In this document: piece after piece, positions 10,031 to 18,012 of the stretch | How the letters are laid out: every line of letters starts with the position of its first letter | Position numbering within the stretch: the first letter of the stretch is position 1 | Assembly: GCF_031178505.1 (NCBI RefSeq) | Contig: NZ_JAPSIW010000005.1 | Coordinates: forward strand, 1-43,485 | DNA from: Streptomyces sp. | Lineage (GTDB): Bacteria > Actinomycetota > Actinomycetes > Streptomycetales > Streptomycetaceae | Direction: 5' to 3' | DNA length: 43,485 bases | Notes under the pieces: model-generated | What the model saw: the letters and a program-made list of their open reading frames with translations, nothing else | Told to the model about the DNA's origin: nothing | Databases searched by the model: none | Position numbers and translations under genes: made by a program

Positions 10031-10882
10031 ATGAAGGAACTGATCACGACGGACGGCGCACGGCTCGCGTACCAGGACACCGGCGGCGCGGGCGTCCCGC
10101 TGGTGATGCTGCACGGCTGGGGGCAGACGCAGGCGATGTTCCGCCACCAGGTCGAGGGGCTGGCGCCCGGCCGCCGCGTCGTCACCGTCGACCTTCGCGG
10201 CCACGGGAAGTCCGGCAAGCCGCGGCACGGCTACCGCATCGCCCGGCTCTCCCGTGATGTGTCCGAACTCGTCGAACATCTCGGTCTCGACCGTTTCGAC
10301 GCCCTGGGCTGGTCCATGGGTGTCTCGGTGTGGTGGAGCTTCGTCGACCAGTGCGGGACCGGACGGATCCGGCGCTTCGTCGCCGTCGACCAGCCCGCGG
10401 CGGTCGCCGCCGTGCCCTGGACGACCGAGCGGGAACAGCGGGACTCCGGTGCCATCTTCGATGTGTCGGGGTTGTTGTACCTGTGCGCGTCCCTCGCGGG
10501 GGCGGAGGGCGACACGGTCCGCGCCGAATTCGTGCGCGGCATGTTCTCCGGCGAGCCCGACCCCGAGGTGCTCGCCTTCGTCGACGAGGAGATCCGGTCG
10601 ACACCCGCCTACGCGGGCGTACCGCTGCTGTTCGACCACTGCGCGCAGGACTGGCGCGACGTGCTTCCCCGGATCGACGTGCCGACTCTGGTGATCGGAT
10701 GCGAGGGAAGCCATGTGCACCCCGATTCCCAGCGCTTCGTCGCCGAGCGGATTCCCGGCGCACGCCTGCACGTCTTCACCACCGACGTGGCGAGCTCGCA
10801 CTTCCCCTTCCTGGAGAACCCGCCGGCCTTCAATGCCGTGCTGGAGAAGTTCCTGGCTGAGGAGACGGCGAACGGGGTGTGA
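10031..10882 (+). CDS. Alpha/beta fold hydrolase
   Basis: A 283-aa cytoplasmic hydrolase. It shows the HGWGQTQAMF oxyanion loop, DLRGHGKSGKP, nucleophile elbow GWSMG (Ser95) and a C-terminal histidine in SSHFPFLENP (His257). The acid strand reads LVIGCEGSHVHPDS, where the usual Asp is not obvious and a Glu may serve. The overall pattern resembles haloalkane dehalogenase/chloroperoxidase-like esterases. ATG 10031 is preferred to the in-frame ATG at 9977 because CAGGGGAGAG lies just upstream and the protein then begins at its first beta strand. Its stop is followed closely by an AraC-family gene, whose possible GTG at 10879 would overlap it, so the two may be co-transcribed. Substrate unknown. 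Confidence 0.88.
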   Translation: MKELITTDGARLAYQDTGGAGVPLVMLHGWGQTQAMFRHQVEGLAPGRRVVTVDLRGHGKSGKPRHGYRIARLSRDVSELVEHLGLDRFDALGWSMGVSVWWSFVDQCGTGRIRRFVAVDQPAAVAAVPWTTEREQRDSGAIFDVSGLLYLCASLAGAEGDTVRAEFVRGMFSGEPDPEVLAFVDEEIRSTPAYAGVPLLFDHCAQDWRDVLPRIDVPTLVIGCEGSHVHPDSQRFVAERIPGARLHVFTTDVASSHFPFLENPPAFNAVLEKFLAEETANGV

Positions 10883-10929
10883 TTCCGCCCTTCGCCCGCA
10901 CGCGCCACGCACCTACGGCTAGGACCCCC

Positions 10930-11835
10930 ATGACCCTCACACTGATGTCTCGTGTGCCCGAACGGACGCCCCGACAAGCGCCCGATCCCGCCTCGCCCTC
11001 CCCCCGCTCGGGGTGGCTGGTCCAGATGCTCTCCGAGATGCCGGAGACGAACGACCGGAACCATGTCTACCTCGGCGTCCATGTCCGAGGGCCCGTCACC
11101 GTAGTCCACGGGCGTACCGAGACCCTGCTGGAGCCGAACGACCTGGTCTTCTGCGACCCGGTGCGACAGCACCTGCTGCGGTTCGGCGAGGACTGCCGGA
11201 TGATCTTCTTCCGGGTGCCCCGCTGCTATCTGGGCGTCACGGAGCCGGAACTGAACCGGGTGCTCGGTGTACCCGTACGCGGCGGGGAGGGGATCGGGGC
11301 GCTGGCGTCCGACTTCCTGACCGCGCTCGCCGCCAAGGCCGAGTTCCGCCGGTCCACGATCGGCGACCGGCGTGCCCGGACGGCCGTGCACCTCCTCTCC
11401 GTTCTGGTGATGGAGCTCCTCGAAGCGGACACGACGGGCGAGGCCGAGGACGCCTCCGGGGCCGGCAACGAGATGCTGTCCCGTATCCACGGCTACATCG
11501 AAGAACATCTGATGGACCCGGACCTCTCACCGGAGTCGATCGCACGCGCCCACCACATCTCCGTCCGGTACCTGCAGAAACTCTTCCAGAACGACGGCAG
11601 CACGGTGAGCCACTGGGTGCGGCGGCGCAGGCTCGAGTTCTGCCGGCTCGAACTGGGACGCTCCAACCGGAGGATCACCATGGCGGCGGTGGCACACCGC
11701 TGGGGCTTCAGCAGCCCCTCGCACTTCAGCCGCACGTTCCGCGGGGCCTACGGCATGAGTCCCAGCGAATGGCAGGCGCTGGCGACCTCGGCCTTCACGA
11801 CACCTGCCGGCGCCCAGGACGAGCGAAGGCTCTGA
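10930..11835 (+). CDS. AraC family transcriptional regulator
   Basis: A 301-aa regulator. The N-terminal half resembles the AraC-binding-like beta domain (YLGVHVRGPVTVVHGRTETL, EPNDLVFCDPVRQHLLRF). The C-terminal ~100 residues have two helix-turn-helices (LSPESIARAHHISVRYLQKL and ITMAAVAHRWGFSSPSHFSR followed by FRGAYGMSPSEW), the classic AraC/XylS signature. ATG 10930 has TAGGACC upstream; an in-frame GTG at 10879 overlapping the previous stop is possible. It sits between two hydrolase genes and is probably their regulator. It belongs to the NphR/FeaR-like group by general look, but the inducer is not predictable. Confidence 0.92.
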   Translation: MTLTLMSRVPERTPRQAPDPASPSPRSGWLVQMLSEMPETNDRNHVYLGVHVRGPVTVVHGRTETLLEPNDLVFCDPVRQHLLRFGEDCRMIFFRVPRCYLGVTEPELNRVLGVPVRGGEGIGALASDFLTALAAKAEFRRSTIGDRRARTAVHLLSVLVMELLEADTTGEAEDASGAGNEMLSRIHGYIEEHLMDPDLSPESIARAHHISVRYLQKLFQNDGSTVSHWVRRRRLEFCRLELGRSNRRITMAAVAHRWGFSSPSHFSRTFRGAYGMSPSEWQALATSAFTTPAGAQDERRL

Positions 11836-11883
11836 GGCGTGACGACGCCCCACACCTGGCCCGACACCGAGAAGAGAACTCGC

Positions 11884-12597
11884 ATGACCAACCCCACCGT
11901 CGTCCTCGTGCACGGTGCCTTCACCGACGCGACAGGCTGGATAGGCGTCATCTCGGAACTGCGGCACAGCGGTATCGCGGTGATCGCCCCGTCGAATCCG
12001 CTCCGGGGCCTGACGTCGGACGCCGCCTACCTCGCCTCCGTCCTGGCTCAGGTCGAAGGCCCCGCCGTACTCGTCGGCCACTCGTACGGCGGTGCGCTGA
12101 TCACCGTGGCCGGCGCCGCGGAGAACGTGGTGGGGCTCGTATACGTGGCCGCTTACGTGCCCCACGAGGGGGAGAGCCTCGGCCAGCTCCAGGAGGGCTT
12201 TCCCGAGTCCCCGCTGACGGCAAGCCTGAAGGCGTGGACCTATCCGCTCCTCGACGGCGACTCCGGAGTAGAGGTCACCATCGAGGAATCGGCCTTTCCC
12301 TCCGTGTTCGCGGCGGACGTGCCCGAGAGCGTCGCCGCCGTCCTGGCAGCGGCCCAACGCCCGCTCGCCACGGCCGCCTTCACGGAGACCGCGTCCGCGG
12401 CGGCGTGGCGGACCAAACCGTCCTGGGCCCTGGTGACCGGGGCGGACCGCACGATCAGCCCCGAGGTCCAGCGCTTCGGCGCCGCACGGGCCGGCGCCGT
12501 AGTCGTCGAACTTCCGGACGCCTCGCACGCCGTCGCCCTCTCTGAGCCCACCCGGGTCGCCGACCTGATCAGGGACGCGGTATGCGCGACGAGCTGA
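11884..12597 (+). CDS. Alpha/beta hydrolase (methyl-esterase MES/HNL-like fold)
   Basis: A 237-aa hydrolase beginning TVVLVHGAFTDATGW, with nucleophile elbow GHSYGG (Ser67), acid Asp188 in TGADRTISPE and base His215 in DASHAVALSEP, so a complete triad. This compact architecture is the AB_hydrolase_6 / salicylate-esterase-like class often annotated as 'alpha/beta hydrolase' in Streptomyces. ATG 11884 begins the protein directly at the first strand; GAGAAGAGAA is a weak ribosome site and an upstream in-frame GTG at 11839 is less likely. It lies 48 bp after the AraC gene and ends the intact plus-strand block. Everything beyond it for 2.6 kb is decayed sequence. Confidence 0.88.
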   Translation: MTNPTVVLVHGAFTDATGWIGVISELRHSGIAVIAPSNPLRGLTSDAAYLASVLAQVEGPAVLVGHSYGGALITVAGAAENVVGLVYVAAYVPHEGESLGQLQEGFPESPLTASLKAWTYPLLDGDSGVEVTIEESAFPSVFAADVPESVAAVLAAAQRPLATAAFTETASAAAWRTKPSWALVTGADRTISPEVQRFGAARAGAVVVELPDASHAVALSEPTRVADLIRDAVCATS

Positions 12598-12640
12598 CGG
12601 CTGAAGCGGTCCGCCCGGCCCCCCTCCGTGATCGGCGAGT

Positions 12641-13225
12641 GCGGTGCCGACGACACCCCAGCTCCGGGACAAGCTGCCGGTGGTGCGGGCCCGCGGCTGG
12701 CGGGCGCTGACCCGCTGGCCCGGCTCCTACCTCCTGGTGGCGCGCAGCGGCAGCCCCCTGGTGGTGATCGGCGATCTGGCCGGGCAGCATCCGGTGTACT
12801 ACCGCACCGACGGATCCGGCATCTGGTGGGCGACCGCCGCGTCCGCGCTCGCCGCGTGGACGGGACCTCGGTCGACGTGACCGCGCTCGCCGCCCGTCTC
12901 GCCTGCGGCCAGCCCGACGTGCTCTCCAGCCGCAGCCTGTTCCGCGAGGTGACGCGGGTGCCGGGTGGGCATCTGCTGCTGCTTGGCCCGGACGGGGCAC
13001 GCGTCGAGCGCTACGAGCCGACCGCATACGCCGGCGTCGACCTGCATCAGCAGGGCCCGGTAGTGCGGTCGCGCTCACCGAGGCGGTCGCCCCCCGGCTC
13101 GACGGCCATGCGGTCAGCGCCGATCTCGCGGGGCTGTACTCCACTACCCGGGCGTGCCTGGCCTCCCAGCGCGGACCGCGCGGCCATCCGCACCCGCGGC
13201 GGACAGGTGGACGGCGTCATTTCCC
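12641..13225 (+). pseudogene. Lasso-peptide cyclase (asparagine synthetase-like) fragment, frameshifted
   Basis: Translation in frame 2 from ~12641 gives LTRWPGSYLLVARSGSPLVV and IGDLAGQHPVYYRTDG. It switches to frame 1 near 12860 (VDVTALAARLACGQPDVLSS, REVTRVPGGHLLLLGPDG), then to a third frame near 13070 (LTEAVAPRLDGHAVSADLAG). This is the N-terminal glutamine-amidotransferase-like half and the start of the ATP-pyrophosphatase domain of lasso-peptide (class II isopeptide-forming) cyclases, where the PP-loop should read SGGLDST. Here it is eroded to AGLYSTT. At least two frameshifts, a damaged PP-loop and truncation by a transposase piece at ~13226 make it non-functional. No precursor, protease or transporter gene is left nearby. 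Confidence 0.7.
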
Positions 13226-13531
13226 CACAGCCATCACGGGGCTCAGTACGGGTCGAAGGCGTTCGCCGACGCCCGCTGCCGCGCCGGAATCCGCCGGTCC
13301 ATGGGAGCGGTCGGCACCTCCGCGGACAACGCCGCCGCGGAGTGGTTCCTCGCCTCACTCAAACGGGAGATCCTGCCCGGCCGGCACGGCTGGCCGACCG
13401 CAAGAGCCGTCCGGCTCGCCGTCTTCCGCTGGCTCGGCTTCGACAACCACCGGCGCGGGCACTCCACGATCGGCTACCTCGCACCGGTCGCCTTCGAACA
13501 GAGATCAATTACGCTGGCCATCACCGCATGA
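13226..13531 (+). pseudogene. IS3-family transposase (orfB) C-terminal fragment
   Basis: Frame 2 encodes HSHHGAQYGSKAFADARCRA ... MGAVGTSADNAAAEWFLASL ... FDNHRRGHSTIGYLAPVAFE, the C-terminal third of an IS3-type DDE integrase. The second catalytic aspartate (normally HSDHGAQY) is histidine, and the 5' two thirds are missing. The final glutamate-bearing helix (DNAAAEWF) remains. It abuts the lasso cyclase fragment directly, so an insertion followed by deletion probably ended that gene. Confidence 0.8.
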
Positions 13532-13554
13532 CAACCGGTGTCCACGATCAAGGT

Positions 13555-13665
13555 GGAAGTCCCCCACCGGCCGCCACCCTTCCGCTGCACACACGCAGCG
13601 GGGGCGAGACACTGCTGGGGGTGCTCCACCTGCCAGCAGGACCCGGCCCGCACCCTGGGCGGCGG
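13555..13665 (+). pseudogene. Alpha/beta hydrolase N-terminal fragment
   Basis: Frame 1 reads LPLHTRSGGETLLGVLHLPA followed by GPGPHPG, which resembles the first beta strands of a dienelactone-hydrolase/peptidase S9-like protein just before its oxyanion motif. It then switches abruptly into IS5 transposase sequence. Too short to be active; the assignment rests on this one stretch. Confidence 0.4.
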
Positions 13666-13668
13666 TCA

Positions 13669-13737
13669 GAGGTCACCATCGTATGGGCCGACCACGCCTA
13701 CGACGGACCTTTGGTCACCTGGGCCTGCGCAGTCTTG
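13669..13737 (+). pseudogene. IS5-family transposase fragment
   Basis: EVTIVWADHAYDGPLVTWA matches the region around the second catalytic Asp of IS5-type DDE transposases (normally VWADSAYAG). Only about 23 codons remain, fused to a hydrolase fragment on the left and to unassignable sequence on the right. Confidence 0.55.
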
Positions 13738-13877
13738 TCACCCCGGCCGATCAAAGGGGCATCCTGCGCCGCCGGAACCAGTCCGGCCAGCTGCGCTTCG
13801 TCTACGGTCTCGGCCGGCGATCACGTCTGTCAACAGACGCTCGACCGGGAGCTGGCATAACCGCGGACCTGACCTGC

Positions 13878-14153
13878 TCACAGCCCCCAGCGCGCGCGGT
13901 GCCGGGCCGCGAATTCCTCCGCGTACTGCTGCGGGTACGAGCTCTGGGTGTCCGTAAGTTCGAGGACCTCGTCGTCGGCGACGTAGAAGAGACCACGTCC
14001 GATCCTGAACTGGCCGTCGGTGACCGGCGCGTAGACCTGCCATCCGCGGTCCACCCGGTCGGCCACGAGGCCAGCGGCCCGGTAGTCGGGGCTGTCCAGG
14101 TCGTGGGCGAGCATGTGACGCCGCACGATCATCCCGACGAGCAGCGCACTCAC
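13878..14153 (-). CDS. Hypothetical protein, probably 5'-truncated
   Basis: A short protein with well-behaved codon use (G/C third positions throughout). Its core is HMLAHDLDSPDYRAAGLVAD, then RVDRGWQVYAPVTDGQFRIG and RGLFYVADDEVLELTDTQSS. I do not recognise the family; the short beta-rich, acidic character is reminiscent of small immunity-type proteins, but that is only impression. GTG 14153 is the first reasonable start, with a poor ribosome site. Sequence to its 5' side (14154-14255) is open but low-complexity and belongs to a junction with LanB debris, so the true N-terminus may be lost. Confidence 0.5.
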   Translation of the reverse strand: MSALLVGMIVRRHMLAHDLDSPDYRAAGLVADRVDRGWQVYAPVTDGQFRIGRGLFYVADDEVLELTDTQSSYPQQYAEEFAARHRARWGL

Positions 14154-14229
14154 CCTGTGCGGGCGACCACGGCGATGAACCAGCTCACCGGGGTCACCGA
14201 ATGCAACCTTGCAGCCCATCCGCGGCCGG

Positions 14230-14411
14230 ACTGCAAGGTCGTCCTGCCCCGTCACGTCGCCGATGAGGCGAGTCGCGCCCTGGACGCGACCAGCCGTATC
14301 ACGCCGTACCCGAACGGCTCTCCGGCATGGCGTGACTGCCTCACCCGCTTCCTGGAGCGCTACAGCATGGGCACCGTCGCACCGGTGTGTGAGCTCGGCG
14401 AACTGGCGTGA
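14230..14411 (+). pseudogene. Lantibiotic dehydratase (LanB-like) fragment
   Basis: Frame 3 gives VVLPRHVADEASRALDATSR, ITPYPNGSPAWRDCLTRFLE and RYSMGTVAPVCELGELA before a TGA. The pattern PYPxGxPxWRxxxxRFLERYGxGxxVPV is characteristic of the N-terminal glutamylation domain of LanB dehydratases, which dehydrate Ser/Thr in class I lanthipeptide precursors. About 60 codons of a roughly 1000-residue enzyme remain. A LanC-like fragment follows directly, supporting the identification. Confidence 0.6.
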
Positions 14412-14412
14412 C

Positions 14413-14657
14413 GTTCACCGCATCCTCGCCGGGACGGGCCCGTTAACAGACGGCGCGGACGCCACCCTCTGCCTCGGGGCCCCTGCGATAACCTTCGTCC
14501 TGCACCTGGCTGCCGACGGCACCGACCGGTACGTCGGCGCACTGCACACCCTCGACGGCGTTGTGGCCTCGCACACTCAGCAGCGCCTCGCCGCCGGCGC
14601 ACGCACGCATCGATGCGGGCCGCCGGGCGACGTTCGCCGAGTACGACCTCTTCCGAG
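14413..14657 (+). pseudogene. Lanthionine synthetase C-like (LanC) fragment, frameshifted
   Basis: Frame 1 reads VHRILAGTGPLTDGADATLC, LGAPAITFVLHLAADGTDRY, VGALHTLDGVVASHTQQRLA. Near 14600 the homology continues in frame 2 as HARIDAGRRATFAEYDLF. This is the N-terminal part of the LanC alpha/alpha barrel, where an (M)CHGxAG-type loop and an EYDLxxGxxG stretch are normal. The catalytic Zn-binding Cys/His of the C-terminal half are absent. Together with the LanB fragment it marks a former class I lanthipeptide locus. Confidence 0.65.
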
Positions 14658-14851
14658 TCACTTCCCGGATGGCGGGTCGGCCACGCTCCACTGGAACCGA
14701 ATGGGCTTCACCCTCCGCCAACAAGCTGCCTGGTCCCTTGCGGCGCGGGAGGCCGTCCTCGGCCAATATTCCGATCTGAGAACCGCGCCCCGCCGACGCT
14801 AACGCCCCTGGCGACCCGACCAGGACACAGGAGAGAGGGCATGCCATGACC

Positions 14852-14990
14852 ACCCCTTCACAGCCCGGGCCGAGGTCAGGTCGTGCGCGCGGCCCGGCGT
14901 CGCGCGGGAGAACCACGAAGGGGTGCCGTCCGGACGTGCGACGACCTGGACGTTCATGACTATCCGTGGCCATGATGAGCATCGACTGAG
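14852..14990 (-). pseudogene. IS5-family (DDE_Tnp_4-like) transposase fragment
   Basis: The minus strand reads MNVQVVARPDGTPSWFSRAT then PGRAHDLTSARAVKG. This is the strand containing the first catalytic Asp region of IS5/HARBI-type transposases (normally NVQVIAxPDGxxLWxSxxxPGxxHDLTAAR). About 45 codons remain. Nothing recognisable lies between it and the minus-strand gene ending at 15245. Confidence 0.6.
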
Positions 14991-15244
14991 ACGAGGACCA
15001 CGCCTTGCCGTGATGCATCCCACGCACGGCCCTCAGCGCTCACTGAGTCGGCTGCGGACGCCGCTGCTCGAAGCGGCGGGGACGTGCGGCTCGCCGAGCG
15101 CGCTGTGTCTTCGCCATGGCGGGGGCGGCAGCTCGTTGTCCAGCAAGCAGGCCACCCCCTGCCACGGTCGGTCTTTCACACGGCCTTGCCACGGTTGAGG
15201 CGGCTGGCAGGCCGTGTTTGCGTTTCCCCTGACGAAGCGATGCC

Positions 15245-16795
15245 CTAATCCCTGACCTTGAGGAAGCGCATCCGGGTTGCGCCGTTGCTGTCGGTGCCAC
15301 CGGCCTCGGCGTTGGTGATCTTGCCGCCGGTGAGGACGAACATCAGGTGCAGGCGGACCGTCCGGGGGCCGGAGGCGAGCGTGTACTCGGTCATGATGTG
15401 TGTGGTCCCGCCTTGCTGCTCCTGCCTCTCTGCGTTGATCGCCGCGATCTGGGTGTAGCTCGTCAGGAGGGTGTTTGTGGTTTCGTCCCTGAGCCAGCCG
15501 ACGATGTAGCCGCTGCCACCGGTGGCAGAGCCGAGCGCGTAGCGTACATCGCTGTCGATGTGGTAGACCCCGGCTTCCGGGAGCACGATGTCGGACTCGG
15601 GGATCGGCACGTCGTTACCGGCCCGGGCCAGGAGGTTGGCGTGCTGCCGCTCGGAGTTGAGGAACGCGCTCACCGGGGTGAGTCGGGCGCCGACCTTCCA
15701 CCTTTCGGGGCAGCCGGGCGCCCCGGTGACGTCGATGTCCACCGACCGTTGGATGCTGATGTTACCGCCGGGAGCGATGCCCGTCAGGTCGATCCGCGGC
15801 ACGAGCAGTCCACCGGTCGTGTTCCGTGCGGCATTGCACGGGGAGGGGTCCAGAGCAGGCGTGTCGGGCGCGTACAGACACCCGTCGCTCCCCCGGGTGA
15901 GGGCGTTGCCCCGGTCGGTGGAGACGCACGGAGGGCAGGCGGTGGCGCATCCGTCCTGGCAGGAGGGGACCGGAACGACCGGCGGGACCGGAGCGTAGGG
16001 GGTCGAGCCGTCGAGGGTGTCGGTCGTGCAGGTGACTGCGCCCTCACAGTTACGGCAGGTCGTACGGAAGAACAGCCTGCCGCAGCCCGGGGTGGATGCC
16101 TGGACGGTGAGGACGAAGCTGTCGACGGTCCACTGCTTGGGGCCGACGTGGCAGGTGTCGTCGTTGCCCGTTTCCAGGTTGAGCTCGACGACGACCTTTC
16201 CCGCGAGGACGTCCGCGAGAGGCACGGTGGTCGGTGGGATGACGCCGTTGCCGTCACCGCCCGCCGGCAGATCGGGTGGTCCCAGAAGATCGGTGCGGAT
16301 CGGGGTCGTGCCGTTCCACAGGGCGAAGCGGCCGTAGAGCTGGCAGGCTGTGTTCCTGCCGTCGTTGTGGACATGGACCGAGGCGCCGATCGTGACGCTG
16401 GTGGGTTTGCCGCGCAGGGACGCGGGGTCGATGTGCACGACACCGGCAAGCCAGGTGTGCTGGCCGTTGTGCGTCCCGTCGTCGGCCGGGAACGTGCCCG
16501 TGCCGCTGTTCAGAATGGTCTGGGCAACGACAGGGTCCAGGGCGGCACGAGTGTTGGCGATGGTGTAGTACGGCGTCGGGTCGGTGCTGGTCGCAGTAGC
16601 TGTGACCCGGTACGCCGCGGAGTCGCGCAGCGGGGTCGTCTCGCAGTGCTCGCATGGCTTGGAGCCGGGACAGGCAACAGGGGAACAGGCCGGCCTGGAG
16701 GGCTGGCAGTCGCTGATAGCGGGGGGACAGGCTGGCTTGGGGGGCTGGCAGTCGCTGATGGTGATGGGAGACTGCCCGCAGCCGCATCCGTTCAT
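15245..16795 (-). CDS. Cys-rich protein with C1q-like C-terminal region, function unknown
   Basis: A 516-aa protein starting MNGCGCGQSPITISDC at ATG 16795, with AGGAG seven bases upstream. The frame is open further 5' but without a ribosome site. The N-terminus repeats SDCQPPKPACPP / SDCQPSRPACSP. The middle (~residues 60-230) is beta-rich (HTWLAGVVHIDPASLRGKPT, VVVELNLETGNDDTCHVGPK), followed by a second Cys cluster (CRNCEGAVTC, CQDGCATACPPC). The last ~130 residues (PESDIVLPEAGVYHIDSDVR, VRLHLMFVLTGGKI) resemble the C1q/TNF-like jelly roll seen in phage-fibre and surface proteins. I count about 22 cysteines. No signal peptide or membrane segment is evident. It is an intact minus-strand gene among debris, with neighbours giving no functional hint. 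A structural appendage or surface-display role is a guess. Confidence 0.85.
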   Translation of the reverse strand: MNGCGCGQSPITISDCQPPKPACPPAISDCQPSRPACSPVACPGSKPCEHCETTPLRDSAAYRVTATATSTDPTPYYTIANTRAALDPVVAQTILNSGTGTFPADDGTHNGQHTWLAGVVHIDPASLRGKPTSVTIGASVHVHNDGRNTACQLYGRFALWNGTTPIRTDLLGPPDLPAGGDGNGVIPPTTVPLADVLAGKVVVELNLETGNDDTCHVGPKQWTVDSFVLTVQASTPGCGRLFFRTTCRNCEGAVTCTTDTLDGSTPYAPVPPVVPVPSCQDGCATACPPCVSTDRGNALTRGSDGCLYAPDTPALDPSPCNAARNTTGGLLVPRIDLTGIAPGGNISIQRSVDIDVTGAPGCPERWKVGARLTPVSAFLNSERQHANLLARAGNDVPIPESDIVLPEAGVYHIDSDVRYALGSATGGSGYIVGWLRDETTNTLLTSYTQIAAINAERQEQQGGTTHIMTEYTLASGPRTVRLHLMFVLTGGKITNAEAGGTDSNGATRMRFLKVRD

Positions 16796-17408
16796 GGGCC
16801 AACTCCTGGTGTGAGGTGGGGCGGTGGCGGTGAGGGGGTGTGCGCCTTGCCGTTGTGACGCGGTCGGGACAGGGGAAGGTGGTGTGCCGGCTCGTCGGCC
16901 CGGAACGGATGAAGGTTGAGCTGTGAAAGCCGTAATGAGGGATACCGGCGGATCTGAGCCGGCTGCGTAACCGAGGAGTAGGTCGAAAACCCTCTGGTGG
17001 GCTGCTGGCCCGGTCGTGGCTGACATGACGTCGATCGTCATCCAGCTAGGTGTTCCCGCAGCAGCCGGTCATGTCCGTGTGTGGGACAAGAAGGAGCCGT
17101 GCCGGCCCCTCGTCGTGATTCTGCTACTGCTACTGCTACCGGTGCTGGGCGAACTGCGTCGAACGCTCCGGGCATTGGGATACCCGACGATCAGTCACCT
17201 GTCATTTTTGTCGCTGTGCTTAATGTACTATCCCGTGATCTGTCAGGCGTTACACCGTTAGAGTGAATAATTTAAATGTCTAGTATGACAGTCGCACTTC
17301 ACCGATCTGATTTGATGTCCATGCAGGGCCGACGGCCTGGGGAGTTGTGGATACGGGGTGGGACGAATGAGCGCACGAGGGTCCTCAACGGGCTGGCCTG
17401 ACGCAGTA
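16796..17408. other. Intergenic region, partly AT-rich, no gene supported
   Basis: This stretch is upstream of the Cys-rich gene. Around 17190-17295 the base composition drops well below the surroundings (runs such as TGAATAATTTAAATGTCTAG). It could hold promoter or attachment sequence from a former mobile element. An 81-codon plus-strand ORF at 17016-17261 contains a hydrophobic run but has no ribosome site or convincing codon bias, so I do not call it. Confidence 0.4.
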
Positions 17409-17572
17409 GCTGCTGCGATGCGCCCGCAGGCATGCCGATGAAGTTCGCGCCGTCGTTCGCGCCTACGTCTTCGAAAACCTCGGCGCTCACGATGGCATAC
17501 TGATCGTCTATGAGACGGAGTTCCTGAAGAAGGGCTGGAGGCTTGGCGGGCGTGGAGCGGCAGTTAGCCTCT
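17409..17572 (+). pseudogene. IS701-family transposase fragment
   Basis: Forward translation gives LLRCARRHADEVRAVVRAYV and FENLGAHDGILIVYETEFLK KG. After a one-base shift it continues LAGVERQLA. This matches the first catalytic-Asp region of IS701 transposases (normally DAVLVIDETGFLKKGxxSAGVQRQYSG). The catalytic Asp of IDETG is Tyr here, an in-frame TAG lies just upstream, and both ends are missing. Confidence 0.6.
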
Positions 17573-17689
17573 TCCAACCTCATCAGGCTGAGACGTGGTG
17601 GAGGACCAGGACGGCCTTCATGATGTCGGTGATCCGGTTGGTGCCACAGCGGGGGTTTCCGTAGCAGGCGCCAGCCCTTCAGGGTGCAT

Positions 17690-18008
17690 GGCCGGGCGGC
17701 AGTCGACGACCACGGCCGTCCCGTCGTCGCGACGGGCGAACTAGTCCGGCGTGTGCGAGACCGCCCGCCCTTTCGCCGCTGACCAGAACAACCAGAACGG
17801 CTGCGAGGAGATGCCCACCACCGCCGGGTCGAAGTCCAGCAGCATGACGTGGTCGCGCTCCAACCAGGAGTCGTACCCGACATGCCCGACCGTCGTCGCC
17901 GACCACCACAAGCCCGGCAGGTTGTGCTCCCGGCGGTACGACGCGAAGGCGCGTACGGAAGGGGCGTGCTCGAACGGCACCGCCCGGACCTCCGGCAGGG
18001 GGGCGCCT
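17690..18008 (-). pseudogene. TnsA-like endonuclease domain protein with internal stop
   Basis: The minus strand encodes VPFEHAPSVRAFASYRREHN, LPGLWWSATTVGHVGYDSWL, ERDHVMLLDFDPAVVGISSQ and PFWLFWSAAKGRAVSHTPD. A TAG stop follows, and the reading continues FARRDDGTAVVVDCRPA. The family normally reads HAPDYFARR at this point, so a Tyr codon became TAG (forward-strand CTA at 17742-17744). The fold is the TnsA-type nuclease seen in many Streptomyces proteins called TnsA-like heteromeric transposase endonuclease subunit. It acts on DNA ends and keeps the ERD/LDFDP acidic residues. Beyond CRPA homology is lost. The N-terminus is cut where it meets the oppositely oriented relaxase fragment. Confidence 0.7.
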
Positions 18009-18012
18009 CACA

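Noticed and set aside
12628-13860. A single 410-codon plus-strand protein
   Set aside because: Parts of it match lasso cyclase, then noise, then hydrolase and IS5 pieces; it is a chance open frame through a mosaic of fragments.
15347-16858. A 503-codon plus-strand frame opposite the Cys-rich gene
   Set aside because: The minus strand has a ribosome site, structured beta motifs and conserved Cys spacing; the plus frame is low-complexity Val/Gly/Arg.
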